From Acidobacteriaceae bacterium (lineage in GTDB: Bacteria; Acidobacteriota; Terriglobia; Terriglobales; Acidobacteriaceae): a DNA stretch of 64,000 nt. Both the position numbers and the translations under genes were made by a program. Positions 25,635 through 34,069 of the stretch are shown piece after piece. The notes under the pieces were generated by a model. That model had not been told where the DNA came from. It made no database searches and was given only the letters and a program-made list of their open reading frames with translations. The DNA is taken from positions 1-64,000 of the forward strand of contig PLCO01000007.1 of NCBI GenBank assembly GCA_003134815.1, written 5' to 3'. The stretch's first letter is position 1. Each line of letters starts with the position of its first letter.

Positions 25635-26255
25635 TTAGAAGTGGTAGGCGACGCCAACTATGGGCTCAGAGATGTTGTACCAGCGGTTGGTGGTGAAGTT
25701 GTAGCTTGATGAATTAACGCCAAAGGTCGGGACCTTTGTGACGAGCCCGCGATACTCAACGCGGATGTCGAAGCTGGGGCTGATCTCGTAGGCAAAGCCC
25801 GCGCCATACATTGCGCTGATCTCCGTCTGCCGGCGCGCGTCCTGGATTTTGGTGCCGGAGTTCTGGATGGGCATGAAGATGAGTGCTGCCGGGCCGGCCT
25901 CAACAAAGGGATTGAAATTCTTGAAGACGAAGGAGCGGACGTAAGCGCCCGAGATCTCCTGGTTGCGAGTCAGAATGGTGATGCCGTTCTGGAACTGGGA
26001 ACCGTAGTATGTGATTTTGTTCTGGTAGGTCATGCCGTAGTTGCCCTCAAGCGCGCTGCTCGGCGTGAGCATGAATCGGTAGCTGAGCAATCCACCATAG
26101 GCGGTGGTGGAGTGGACTTGAATATCGGTGGAAGAAGCCTTGTACGGCTCAATCAGCGCTGTTCCGCTCAGGCTGATGTCCTGGCGGCTTTCCTGGGCGT
26201 GGGCTGCGGCCGCGCTCACGGCCAGCAGGGAAACTAAAAAAGCGATCCTCTTCAT
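25635..26255 (-). CDS. Outer-membrane beta-barrel protein
   Basis: A 206-residue protein. Signal peptide MKRIAFLVSLLAVSAAAAHA, then alternating strands (YKASSTDIQVHSTTAYGGLLSYRFML, split by turns). It ends in GVAYHF with the terminal Phe that outer-membrane barrels use for BAM recognition. This is the size and shape of an 8-stranded barrel (OmpA/OprF N-domain-like). The start at ATG 26255 was chosen because the signal peptide begins there; the frame is open to 26282 without a signal. No partner genes. Confidence 0.75.
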   Translation of the reverse strand: MKRIAFLVSLLAVSAAAAHAQESRQDISLSGTALIEPYKASSTDIQVHSTTAYGGLLSYRFMLTPSSALEGNYGMTYQNKITYYGSQFQNGITILTRNQEISGAYVRSFVFKNFNPFVEAGPAALIFMPIQNSGTKIQDARRQTEISAMYGAGFAYEISPSFDIRVEYRGLVTKVPTFGVNSSSYNFTTNRWYNISEPIVGVAYHF

Positions 26256-26524
26256 TCGATCCTGATCCTCACGACTGCACAAAGGTGCAGGTGCTAAGAA
26301 ACCTTACGAATTCGATGCAATGGTCCGGTGAACCGGTCCGGCGCAACAGTCCGGCGCACAGGAAGCTCCCGTACCCCGCTCAAAGAATTGTAAATGGCCG
26401 GGGCGGGTTGGGGCCGTTCATCCTGATTAGACACCGCCGGCGAGAATCTCTTGAGCTATAGACGCGCGAACGCCCGTTGGGAGAGTGAGATGGTGGAATA
26501 GTTTTGGTGCATCGCGATATGTTC
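26256..26524. other. Intergenic stretch, no gene seen
   Basis: A 269-bp region between the barrel gene and the end of the LysR gene. A duplicated phrase, GGTCCGG/CAGTCCGGCGCA, is visible at about 26322-26355. No credible frame or clear regulatory site. Confidence 0.35.
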
Positions 26525-27448
26525 CTATCCCGCGCGCTCCACATGGTAAAAGAACGGCGGTCCCTGCTCCGTGGCCAGTTTTCGGAGCGTTTGCAGGAAG
26601 GCCTTGGCGGCATAGGAGAGCGCGGCCCGGCGACGGTGGGCGAGACGCAGCACGCGGCGCACGTCCAGTTCGTCTACCTTTACACGGACGAGGTCGCCGG
26701 TTTCAAGCTCACGGGCCACCGTGAGGTGTGGCACGAGCGCGACGCCATTGCCCATGGCCACAAAACGTTTGATGGCCTCGATGGTAGGCAGCTCGATTTC
26801 CATGTTGAGCGGCGTGCGGTGGCGCTGGAAGGCCTCAATCACCTTGCGGCGCAGCGGCGAGGCCACGTTGTGTGCGATGAAGAGCTCGTTGCCGAGGTCG
26901 CGGATGGAGACGCGCTCTGCCTTGGCCAGCGGGTGACGCGGACCGACAATCAGGGCCAGGCTGTCGCCATACACCGCGATGGTGCGGACCTGCGCGGGGT
27001 CCGGCTTGAAGGAGATGAGGCCGAGCTCGAAGGTGCGCAGGCTGAGCTCCTGTGGAATGCGCGAGGCCAGCATGCGCTGCACGGTGACGCCGATGTGAGG
27101 ATATTCGCGGCGGAATGCGTCGACGGCCGGCAGCAGGTACATGCAGGTGTACTCGTTGGCTGCCAGCTGCAGATGGCCGCGCTCGAGACTCCTCAATTCG
27201 TCGAGGGCGCTCGAGGCTTCGCGGCGCAAGGCCAGCAGGCGGAGCGCGTAGTCGCGGAGTAGGTTGCCGGCGGCGGTGAGCGAGCCATCGCGGGCGGCGC
27301 GGTCAAAAAGAGTCTCGCCGACCGCGCCCTCAAGCTTACGGATGACCTGGCTGACGGCGGGCTGAGTGCGGTGAAGGCGCAGCGCGGCGCGTGAAAAGCT
27401 GCGCTCTTCGGCGACGGCGAGAAAGGTTTCGAGCTGGCTGAGTTCCAT
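26525..27448 (-). CDS. LysR-type transcriptional regulator, divergent from leuA
   Basis: A 307-residue regulator. The winged HTH at about residues 2-60 (ELSQLETFLAVAEERSFS, AALRLHRTQPAVSQVIRKLE) is followed by a periplasmic-binding-like effector domain (about 88-295). ATG 27448 is chosen over the ATG two codons earlier because GGAGG is seven bases upstream. It is transcribed away from leuA, so it is a good candidate regulator of the leu-ilv block; the effector is not known (alpha-isopropylmalate, as for LeuO/LeuR-like proteins, is only a guess). Confidence 0.88.
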   Translation of the reverse strand: MELSQLETFLAVAEERSFSRAALRLHRTQPAVSQVIRKLEGAVGETLFDRAARDGSLTAAGNLLRDYALRLLALRREASSALDELRSLERGHLQLAANEYTCMYLLPAVDAFRREYPHIGVTVQRMLASRIPQELSLRTFELGLISFKPDPAQVRTIAVYGDSLALIVGPRHPLAKAERVSIRDLGNELFIAHNVASPLRRKVIEAFQRHRTPLNMEIELPTIEAIKRFVAMGNGVALVPHLTVARELETGDLVRVKVDELDVRRVLRLAHRRRAALSYAAKAFLQTLRKLATEQGPPFFYHVERAG

Positions 27449-27466
27449 GGGCATTCCTCCGGAATG

Positions 27467-27487
27467 CAGAGAACAGGGATCAGACCG
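27467..27487. repeat. 7-bp-period array upstream of the LysR gene
   Basis: Three degenerate heptamers, CAGAGAA, CAGGGAT, CAGACCG, 19 bp before the LysR start codon. Same family as the arrays at 18984 and 28974. Confidence 0.6.
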
Positions 27488-27571
27488 ACACTCGCGGGCA
27501 TCGGCAGCATTCGAAGCGGATTCCGATTGGATCTCGTGCCGTGTCGAATCTGCCAGATGTGCACGAAGAAA

Positions 27572-27599
27572 CTGATCTCTGATCTCTGGCCACTGATCT
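27572..27599. repeat. 7-bp-period array (CTGATCT type)
   Basis: Four heptamers, CTGATCT, CTGATCT, CTGGCCA, CTGATCT, the reverse-complement orientation of the CAGRGAT family. Together with 27467-27487 it brackets a 84-bp segment in the LysR-leuA intergenic region. Confidence 0.7.
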
Positions 27600-27603
27600 C
27601 TCG

Positions 27604-27660
27604 CATTATAAGCAATTCTAATCGATTATAAAAGAATTATAACTTTGCCTTATAATGTGG
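27604..27660 (+). promoter_or_regulatory. Probable leuA promoter and LysR-binding region
   Basis: A conspicuously AT-rich patch in GC-rich DNA. It contains ATTATAA-type words at about 27605, 27625, 27636 and 27649, including ATAAGCAATTCTAATCGATTAT, a partly palindromic T-N11-A-like LysR box. A perfect TATAAT at 27651-27656 is a candidate -10 box for leuA. The -35 match is weak, as expected for an activator-dependent promoter. Read both ways it could also serve the LysR gene. Confidence 0.55.
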
Positions 27661-27701
27661 AAGTGGGCGAGAATGGAAGAACTGGACTAGGCCGGACGTC
27701 T

Positions 27702-27746
27702 TTGAAAGGCATTCGCTTGAAATGCATTAGCTTAAAAGGCACAAGC
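27702..27746 (+). repeat. 15-bp tandem repeat in the leuA leader
   Basis: Three consecutive related units: TTGAAAGGCATTCGC, TTGAAATGCATTAGC, TTAAAAGGCACAAGC. It ends 11 bp before the chosen leuA start codon, and so lies in the untranslated leader. Its function, if any, is unknown. Confidence 0.75.
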
Positions 27747-27757
27747 CCGGCGGGCAA

Positions 27758-28969
27758 ATGGCAGGCACAGAGATGAGCAATGACCACGTAGTTTTTTTTG
27801 ACACCACGCTGCGCGACGGCGAGCAGTCGCCTGGTTGCAGCATGACCACGCAGGAAAAGCTCACGATGGCCCACGCTCTGGAAGATTTGGGCGTGGACAT
27901 CATCGAGGCCGGCTTCGCCATGGCCTCGGAGGGCGATTTTGCCGCTATTGCGACCATTACCCAGGCCATTCGGAAGCCGCGGATCGCGTCATTGGCCCGG
28001 GCTAAAGCAGAGGACATCGAGATGGCGGCGCGGGCGCTGCAGTTTGCCGATCGCGCGCGCATTCACGTGTTCCTGGCGTCGAGCGATCTGCATCTTGAAT
28101 TCAAACTCAAGATGAGCCGCGCAGAAGCGCTGGAACAGTGCGGCGAGAGCGTGCGGTTGGCGCGGTCGCTTGCTGACGATGTGGAGTTTTCGCCCGAGGA
28201 TGCGACGAGGTCGGATCGCGATTTCCTGGTGGAGATAGTGCGTGTTGCGGTCGAGGCCGGGGCAACGACGATCAATATGCCCGACACAGTGGGCTACGTG
28301 ACTCCCGAAGAATACGGCGCGATGTTTAGTGAGGTACGCGAGCGCGTGCCTGCGATCGACGAAAAGGGCGTGGTGCTGTCGGCGCACTGCCATGACGATC
28401 TGGGGCTGGCGGTAGCCAATTCGCTGGCGGCCATTCAGGCCGGCGCGCGGCAGGTGGAGTGCACCATCAACGGCATCGGCGAACGGGCCGGCAATGCGGC
28501 GCTTGAAGAGATTGCGGCGGCGCTTTACGTGCGCGGGGATTATTTTGGGCTGACGACGTCCATCAAATTGGACAAGCTTTACCCGACCAGCGAAGTGCTG
28601 GGTCAGCTCATCACGTTCAAGCCTTCGCCGAATAAGGCGGTGGTGGGCGCCAATGCGTTCGCGCACGAGTCAGGCATTCACCAGCACGGCATGTTGGCGA
28701 ATCCGCTGTGCTACGAGATCATGACGCCGCAGCTTGTGGGCGTGGCGAAGACACATCTGGTGCTGGGCAAGCACTCGGGCCGCGCGGCTCTGCGGCACCG
28801 GCTGGAGCAGCTCGGCTTTACAGTGAGCCGCGAGGAGTTGCAACAGATGTATTACCGGTTTGTCGCGCTGGCCGATCGCAAAAAGAACATTTACGACCAG
28901 GATCTGGTGGGATTGCTGCCGGACAACATTCGCGAACGGCGGAGCGAGCCGGTGAGCGAGCTGGATTAA
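27758..28969 (+). CDS. leuA: 2-isopropylmalate synthase lacking the C-terminal regulatory domain
   Basis: A 403-residue enzyme that condenses acetyl-CoA with 2-oxoisovalerate, the first step to leucine. The catalytic barrel has DTTLRDGEQSPG at residue 15 and the metal-binding HCHDDLGLAVANS (near 210), followed by INGIGERAGNAALEE, AFAHESGIHQHGM and LGKHSGRAAL. Typical LeuA has about 510 residues because of a C-terminal leucine-binding dimer domain; here it ends at NIRERRSEPVSELD, before that domain. Either feedback inhibition is lost or it works differently. Heptamer repeats begin directly after the stop. Start 27758 or 27773. Confidence 0.93.
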   Translation: MAGTEMSNDHVVFFDTTLRDGEQSPGCSMTTQEKLTMAHALEDLGVDIIEAGFAMASEGDFAAIATITQAIRKPRIASLARAKAEDIEMAARALQFADRARIHVFLASSDLHLEFKLKMSRAEALEQCGESVRLARSLADDVEFSPEDATRSDRDFLVEIVRVAVEAGATTINMPDTVGYVTPEEYGAMFSEVRERVPAIDEKGVVLSAHCHDDLGLAVANSLAAIQAGARQVECTINGIGERAGNAALEEIAAALYVRGDYFGLTTSIKLDKLYPTSEVLGQLITFKPSPNKAVVGANAFAHESGIHQHGMLANPLCYEIMTPQLVGVAKTHLVLGKHSGRAALRHRLEQLGFTVSREELQQMYYRFVALADRKKNIYDQDLVGLLPDNIRERRSEPVSELD

Positions 28970-28973
28970 CAGG

Positions 28974-29001
28974 CAGAGACCAGAGAACAGAGATCAAGAT
29001 A
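28974..29001. repeat. 7-bp-period array between leuA and leuB
   Basis: CAGAGAC, CAGAGAA, CAGAGAT, CAAGATA directly after the leuA stop codon; 20 bp remain to the leuB start. Confidence 0.75.
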
Positions 29002-29020
29002 AAAGCAGGGACAAGCGCGC

Positions 29021-30112
29021 ATGAAGCTGAAGATTCTAGTGACAGCCGGCGACGGCATCGGCCCCGAGGTAACGAACGAAGCGGTCGCTGCGTTGAAAGA
29101 GATTGCCGCGATCGGCGGGCACGAATTTGCGTTCACTGAAAAGCGCATTGGCGGAGTGGCCATTGTGCAGGACGGGACGCCGCTGCCCGCGGACACGCTC
29201 GAAGCGGCGCTTAAGTCGGATGCGGTTTTGTTGGGTGCGGTAGGCGGCAATGAATTTAACGCGCTGCCGCCTGACAAGCGGCCGGAGGCTGGCTTGCTTG
29301 CGATTCGCGCGGCGCTGGGCGGATTTGCCAATTTGCGGCCCGCGTTTGCATTCAAAGAGCTGGCGGTTAACAGCCCGCTCAAGGCCGAGATCGTGGAGGG
29401 CGCGGATGTGCTGTTTGTACGCGAGCTGCTGGGCGGGTTGTACTTCGGCCAGCCGCGTGAGTGGAATAAGACTTCTGGAGAAGCATGGAACACGATGCGC
29501 TACACGCAGGATGAAGTGGCTCGCGTGGCGCGGATTGCGTTTGAGCTTGCCGGCAAGCGGCGCAAGAAACTGACCAGCGTGGACAAGGCCAATGTACTCG
29601 AGGTTTCGCAGCTTTGGCGCGCGACCGTGAATGAGGTTGCGAAGGAATTTCCGGGTGTAATGGTGGAACACCAATATGTGGATGCGATGGCCATGCACCT
29701 GATGAACCGACCGCGCGATTTCGATGTGGTGCTCACGGAGAATTTATTCGGCGATATTCTGAGCGACGAGTCGGCGGTGATTACGGGTTCGCTGGGCATG
29801 TTGCCCTCGGCGACGATTGGCGGGAAAGTAAATTTGTACGAACCGGTGCATGGATCTGCGCCGGACATTGCAGGCAAGGGGCTGGCGAATCCGCTGGGCG
29901 CGATTTTGACGGGAGCGCTGATTTTGCGGCACTCAGGCGGGCTTGAAACGGAAGCTGCGGCGATTGAAGCGGCGGTACGCAAGGTGCTTGAACTGGGCTT
30001 CCGCACGCCGGACCTGGCTCGCGGCGGCAGTCAGGGATTGACGGTGCTGTCGACGAAGGAAATGGGCGCGAAGGTGAGGGAGACGGTGAAAGAGCAGCTC
30101 GTTCGCGCGTAA
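29021..30112 (+). CDS. leuB: 3-isopropylmalate dehydrogenase
   Basis: A 363-residue NAD-dependent enzyme (isocitrate/isopropylmalate dehydrogenase family), third step of leucine synthesis. It opens with [15 protein letters not shown]. The active-site loop [26 protein letters not shown] and the metal-site region [11 protein letters not shown] are present, and [10 protein letters not shown] and [14 protein letters not shown] are family signatures. Length is usual. It follows leuA by about 50 bp and precedes leuC by 38 bp. Confidence 0.95.
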   Translation: MKLKILVTAGDGIGPEVTNEAVAALKEIAAIGGHEFAFTEKRIGGVAIVQDGTPLPADTLEAALKSDAVLLGAVGGNEFNALPPDKRPEAGLLAIRAALGGFANLRPAFAFKELAVNSPLKAEIVEGADVLFVRELLGGLYFGQPREWNKTSGEAWNTMRYTQDEVARVARIAFELAGKRRKKLTSVDKANVLEVSQLWRATVNEVAKEFPGVMVEHQYVDAMAMHLMNRPRDFDVVLTENLFGDILSDESAVITGSLGMLPSATIGGKVNLYEPVHGSAPDIAGKGLANPLGAILTGALILRHSGGLETEAAAIEAAVRKVLELGFRTPDLARGGSQGLTVLSTKEMGAKVRETVKEQLVRA

Positions 30113-30150
30113 AGGCTGATAGCTGCAAGAAGTTTTAGGAGCTGTATTCA

Positions 30151-31596
30151 ATGAGTAGCGAAGCGAAAACATTATTCGAGAAAGTATGGGAGCAGCATGT
30201 GGTGGTTGAGCCGAAGGGCGAACCTACGCTGATCTATATCGATCTGCATCTGGTGCATGAGGTGACTTCACCTCAGGCGTTCGAGGGGTTGCGGCTTGCT
30301 GGGCGCAAAGTGCGCAGGCCTGATCGCACCATTGCTACTGTGGACCACAACGTGCCGACAACGATTGAAGGCAGGCTGAATATCGTGGACCAGATTTCGG
30401 CGAAGCAGATCTCCACCTTGCGCACGAACTGCGCCGATTTCGGAGTCGAGCTGTACGACGTGAACTCGCGCGAGCAGGGAATTGTGCACGTGATCGGGCC
30501 GGAGCTGGGGCTGACCAAGCCGGGCATGACGATTGTGTGCGGCGACTCGCACACTTCGACGCACGGCGCGTTTGGGGCGCTGGCGTTTGGAATCGGCACG
30601 AGCGAAGTGGAGCACGTGCTGGCGACGCAGACGCTGCCGCAAGGGAAGCCGCAGACCTTCCGCATTGCTATCGAGGGCAAGCTGCCGCTGGGCGTTACTG
30701 CGAAGGACGTGATCCTGGCCATCATCGGGAAGATCGGCACCGACGGCGCGACGGGATGCGTGATTGAGTATGCCGGCTCGGCGATTCGAGCGCTTTCGAT
30801 GGAAGGCCGCATGACCATCTGCAACATGAGCATTGAGGCGGGCGCGCGCGCGGGCTTGATCGCTCCTGACGAGACGACATTTGCGTATCTGAAGGGCCGC
30901 CAGTTCTCGCCGAAGGGCGCCGACTGGGACAAAGCTGTGGCCGAGTGGCGCAAGCTGCCATCCGATCCGCGCGCAACGTTTGACCGCGAGCTGGTGATTG
31001 AAGCTGCCACGCTGGTTCCGTATGTGAGTTGGGGTACGAGCCCTGGCATGGTTGCTCCGGTTGTGGGGAAGGTGCCGGATCCGGCGAAGGCCGGCAATGA
31101 GATCGATCGCAAATCGTTCGAACGTGCGCTCGAATACATGGACCTGAAGGCGGGAACGCCGTTTGAGGAGATCGAGATTGATCGCGTCTTCATCGGCTCC
31201 TGCACCAACGGACGCATTGAAGATTTGCGCGCTGCGGCGAAGATTGCCGCGGGCCATAAAGTCTCAACGCATGTGAGCGCAATGGTGGTTCCTGGCTCGC
31301 AACTGGTGAAGGCTCAGGCGGAGAAGGAAGGCCTGGACCGCATCTTTATTGACGCTGGTTTTGATTGGCGCGAACCGGGCTGCTCCATGTGCCTGGGGAT
31401 GAACCCCGACATTCTTGCGCCGGGCGAGCGCTGCGCTTCGACGAGCAACCGCAACTTTGAAGGACGGCAGGGACGCGGCGGCCGCACGCACCTGGTTTCG
31501 CCGGAGATGGCCGCGGCGGCCGCAATTGCCGGGCATTTTGTGGACATTCGCAACTGGCCCGTTACTGAGTTTGCCCACGAGGAGGTAAAGGCCTGA
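30151..31596 (+). CDS. leuC: 3-isopropylmalate dehydratase large subunit
   Basis: A 481-residue aconitase-family protein carrying the [4Fe-4S] cluster. The cluster cysteines are in IGSCTNGR (about 350) and CSMCLGMN (about 412). [21 protein letters not shown] is another signature, given here only in parts: [11 protein letters not shown]. It isomerises 2- to 3-isopropylmalate together with LeuD. Its TGA stop overlaps the leuD ATG by one base, so subunits are made in step. The ribosome-binding site is AGGAG, about 15 bases before the ATG. Confidence 0.96.
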   Translation: MSSEAKTLFEKVWEQHVVVEPKGEPTLIYIDLHLVHEVTSPQAFEGLRLAGRKVRRPDRTIATVDHNVPTTIEGRLNIVDQISAKQISTLRTNCADFGVELYDVNSREQGIVHVIGPELGLTKPGMTIVCGDSHTSTHGAFGALAFGIGTSEVEHVLATQTLPQGKPQTFRIAIEGKLPLGVTAKDVILAIIGKIGTDGATGCVIEYAGSAIRALSMEGRMTICNMSIEAGARAGLIAPDETTFAYLKGRQFSPKGADWDKAVAEWRKLPSDPRATFDRELVIEAATLVPYVSWGTSPGMVAPVVGKVPDPAKAGNEIDRKSFERALEYMDLKAGTPFEEIEIDRVFIGSCTNGRIEDLRAAAKIAAGHKVSTHVSAMVVPGSQLVKAQAEKEGLDRIFIDAGFDWREPGCSMCLGMNPDILAPGERCASTSNRNFEGRQGRGGRTHLVSPEMAAAAAIAGHFVDIRNWPVTEFAHEEVKA

Positions 31597-32207
31597 TGGA
31601 ACCCTTTCGCACATTGACCGCGCTGGCTGCGCCGCTGGACCGAGCTAATGTGGATACAGACCAGATCATTCCCAAGCAGTTTTTGAAGCGCATTGAGCGC
31701 ACGGGTTACGGCGATTTTCTGTTCTTCGACTGGCGGCAGACGCCGGACGGCAAGCCGGTTGAGGGATTTGTTTTGAACGATCCGCGCTACAAGGGCGCGA
31801 AGATTCTGATTGCGGGCAGGAATTTTGCCTGCGGCTCAAGCCGCGAACACGCGGCATGGGCGCTGAGCGACTACGGCTTTCGGGTGGTGATTGCGCCGAC
31901 CTTTGCCGACATTTTCTTTTCGAATGCGGGCAAGAATGGGATTGTTCTGGCTCGATTGAGCGAGGAAGAGGTCGACACACTGCTCCGAAACGCGCAGCAA
32001 ATTCCGAATTATCAGCTCACCGTTTCGCTTGAAGCGCAGACGGTGACGGATGGACGCGGATTCACGGCGAAGTTCGAGATTGATCCCTTCAGGAAGTTTT
32101 GTTTGATCGAGGGGCTCGACGATATTGGCCTGACGCTGCGGCACGCGGCGGCGCTGGACACATTTGAAACGAAGCACAACGAAGCCGGATGGCTGAAAGC
32201 GAAATAA
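31596..32207 (+). CDS. leuD: 3-isopropylmalate dehydratase small subunit
   Basis: A 203-residue swivel-domain partner of LeuC. Family motifs: [20 protein letters not shown] (trimmed) near residue 20, [15 protein letters not shown] (about 76-90) and [15 protein letters not shown] lies in the end of leuC, giving translational coupling (TGATG). Length is normal. A 9-bp tandem array begins a few bases after the stop codon. Confidence 0.95.
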   Translation: MEPFRTLTALAAPLDRANVDTDQIIPKQFLKRIERTGYGDFLFFDWRQTPDGKPVEGFVLNDPRYKGAKILIAGRNFACGSSREHAAWALSDYGFRVVIAPTFADIFFSNAGKNGIVLARLSEEEVDTLLRNAQQIPNYQLTVSLEAQTVTDGRGFTAKFEIDPFRKFCLIEGLDDIGLTLRHAAALDTFETKHNEAGWLKAK

Positions 32208-32211
32208 GACA

Positions 32212-32247
32212 GCGGAGTTGGCGGTGCTAGCGGAGTTAGCGGAGCTA
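32212..32247. repeat. 9-bp-period tandem array between leuD and ilvD
   Basis: Four nonamers: GCGGAGTTG, GCGGTGCTA, GCGGAGTTA, GCGGAGCTA. Same family as the array at 5511-5546, 27 kb away. It fills a third of the leuD-ilvD gap, starting 5 bp after the stop codon of leuD. Confidence 0.8.
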
Positions 32248-32324
32248 TAAAGACATCGCCATAGATGAATAAGAAGTTAATTTGACTAACGGACCGCGCA
32301 ACAAAGAGGGGACCAAGGTAGCAA

Positions 32325-34013
32325 ATGACGATCGAAGGCAAGCGACAAAGTATTCCGTTGACCGAGGGACCGAGCCGCGCGGCGGCGCGATCCTATCTGC
32401 GCGGGTCCGGATTTAAGAAGGATGATCTGCACAAGCCGATTATCGGCGTTGCGAATACATGGACCGAGATCGGTACCTGCAACGTGCACCTGCGCGAAGT
32501 TGCCGAGGCTCTGAAAGAAGGGATTCGCGAGGCCGGCGGGACGCCGATGGAGTTCAACACGGTTACGATCTCTGACGGCATCACCATGGGCACGCAGGGC
32601 ATGAAGGCGTCGCTGGTGAGCCGCGAAGTGATTGCCGATTCAATTGAGCTGGTCGCGCGCGGAAACCTTTTTGACGGGCTCGTGGGCATTGGCGGATGCG
32701 ACAAGAATATGCCGGGCATCATTATGGCGCTGTGCCGGCTGGATATTCCGGGCATGATGCTTTACGGCGGATCGATTGCGCCGGGCAAGCTTGACGGCCC
32801 GGATGGCAAGAAAATCGACATCTCGATTCAGAACGTCTTCGAAGGCATCGGATCGTATGCTGCAGGGCGGATCGATGATGCGGGCCTTGAGGCTCTCGAA
32901 GCCAATGCCTGTCCTGGCGCGGGCGCATGCGGCGGCCAATTTACCGCAAACACCATGGCCATGAGCGCGGAGATTCTGGGCATCTCGCCGATTGAGCTTT
33001 CGGGCGTTCCTGCCACCGCGCCCAGCAAAGCTGAAGCAACTCGCGCGGCGGGACGCATGTTGATGGACGCCGTCCGCGCGAATCGCCGCCCTTCACAGAT
33101 CATCACCCGCAAGTCTCTCGAAAATACAATCGCCAGCGTTGCCGCCAGCGGCGGATCGACAAATGCGGTGCTGCATTTCCTCGCCATCGCGCGCGAATTG
33201 GGCTTGCCGCTGAGCATTGACGACTTCGATGCGATTTCGAAACGCACTCCTTATATATGCGATCTGACGCCGGCGGGAAAGTACATGGCGTCGCACTACC
33301 AGGCAGCGGGCGGGTCGCGGCTGCTCGCGAAACGCATGATTGACGCCGGATTCGCCGACGGATCGGCGCTGACCATCAGCGGTAAAACGCTGGCAGAAGA
33401 GGCCGCGCTAGCGAAAGAGACTCCGGGTCAGGATGTGATTCACACGTTTGAAAAACCGATCAAGCCCAACGGCGGCCTGGTGATTCTGAAAGGCAATCTG
33501 GCGCCGGAGGGTTGCGTGATGAAGATCGCGGCGACGGGCAAGTACGAGCATCGCGGACCGGCGCGCGTGTTTGACTCCGAAGAAGACTGCTTCAAGGTTG
33601 TGCAGGCCGGCGGCATCAAGCCCGGCGACGTGGTGGTGATTCGCTACGAAGGGCCGAAGGGCGGGCCGGGCATGCGCGAGATGCTGCAGGTGACGGCGGC
33701 GATCTCATCTAACCCCGAACTGAGCGCGCAGGTTGCGCTCTTGACCGATGGACGATTCAGCGGCGCGACGCGCGGATTTACCGCGGGCCATGTGGCGCCA
33801 GAGGCGTTTATTGGCGGGCCGATTGCGGCGGTGCGAGAAGGCGACATCATCGCGTTCGACATCGCAAAGCGCACGCTGAATGTGGAGATCAGCGAAGCGG
33901 AGATGGCGGCGCGGCTTAAGGATTTCAAAGCGCCGGCGCTGCGCTGGCCGAAGGGCGTGTTTAGGAAGTATGTGGATCGCGTGAATTCGGCATCGTTGGG
34001 TGCGACGACGTAA
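32325..34013 (+). CDS. ilvD: Dihydroxy-acid dehydratase
   Basis: A 562-residue iron-sulfur enzyme that makes the 2-oxoacids leading to valine and isoleucine. Cluster motifs: [10 protein letters not shown] (about 122) and [16 protein letters not shown] (about 193-208), and [11 protein letters not shown] later. It starts at ATG 32325, about 118 bp after leuD, still in one direction with the block. Length is normal for the family. Confidence 0.96.
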   Translation: MTIEGKRQSIPLTEGPSRAAARSYLRGSGFKKDDLHKPIIGVANTWTEIGTCNVHLREVAEALKEGIREAGGTPMEFNTVTISDGITMGTQGMKASLVSREVIADSIELVARGNLFDGLVGIGGCDKNMPGIIMALCRLDIPGMMLYGGSIAPGKLDGPDGKKIDISIQNVFEGIGSYAAGRIDDAGLEALEANACPGAGACGGQFTANTMAMSAEILGISPIELSGVPATAPSKAEATRAAGRMLMDAVRANRRPSQIITRKSLENTIASVAASGGSTNAVLHFLAIARELGLPLSIDDFDAISKRTPYICDLTPAGKYMASHYQAAGGSRLLAKRMIDAGFADGSALTISGKTLAEEAALAKETPGQDVIHTFEKPIKPNGGLVILKGNLAPEGCVMKIAATGKYEHRGPARVFDSEEDCFKVVQAGGIKPGDVVVIRYEGPKGGPGMREMLQVTAAISSNPELSAQVALLTDGRFSGATRGFTAGHVAPEAFIGGPIAAVREGDIIAFDIAKRTLNVEISEAEMAARLKDFKAPALRWPKGVFRKYVDRVNSASLGATT

Positions 34014-34069
34014 GAGCAGGGACGTAGGGACTAGGAAAAGCAGGCAGCATCAGTGCACAAGGAGTTGTT

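Noticed and set aside
27673-27690. Five-codon leader peptide (MEELD) upstream of leuA as an attenuator
   Set aside because: Contains one Leu codon only and there is no terminator/antiterminator pair visible; too short to be convincing.
27604-27757. T-box or leucine riboswitch ahead of leuA
   Set aside because: No T-box core motif and no large conserved stem; the region is short and AT-rich.
27989-28666. Minus-strand open frame of 225 codons within leuA
   Set aside because: Antisense shadow of leuA; Arg/His-rich composition typical of GC-rich reverse frames.
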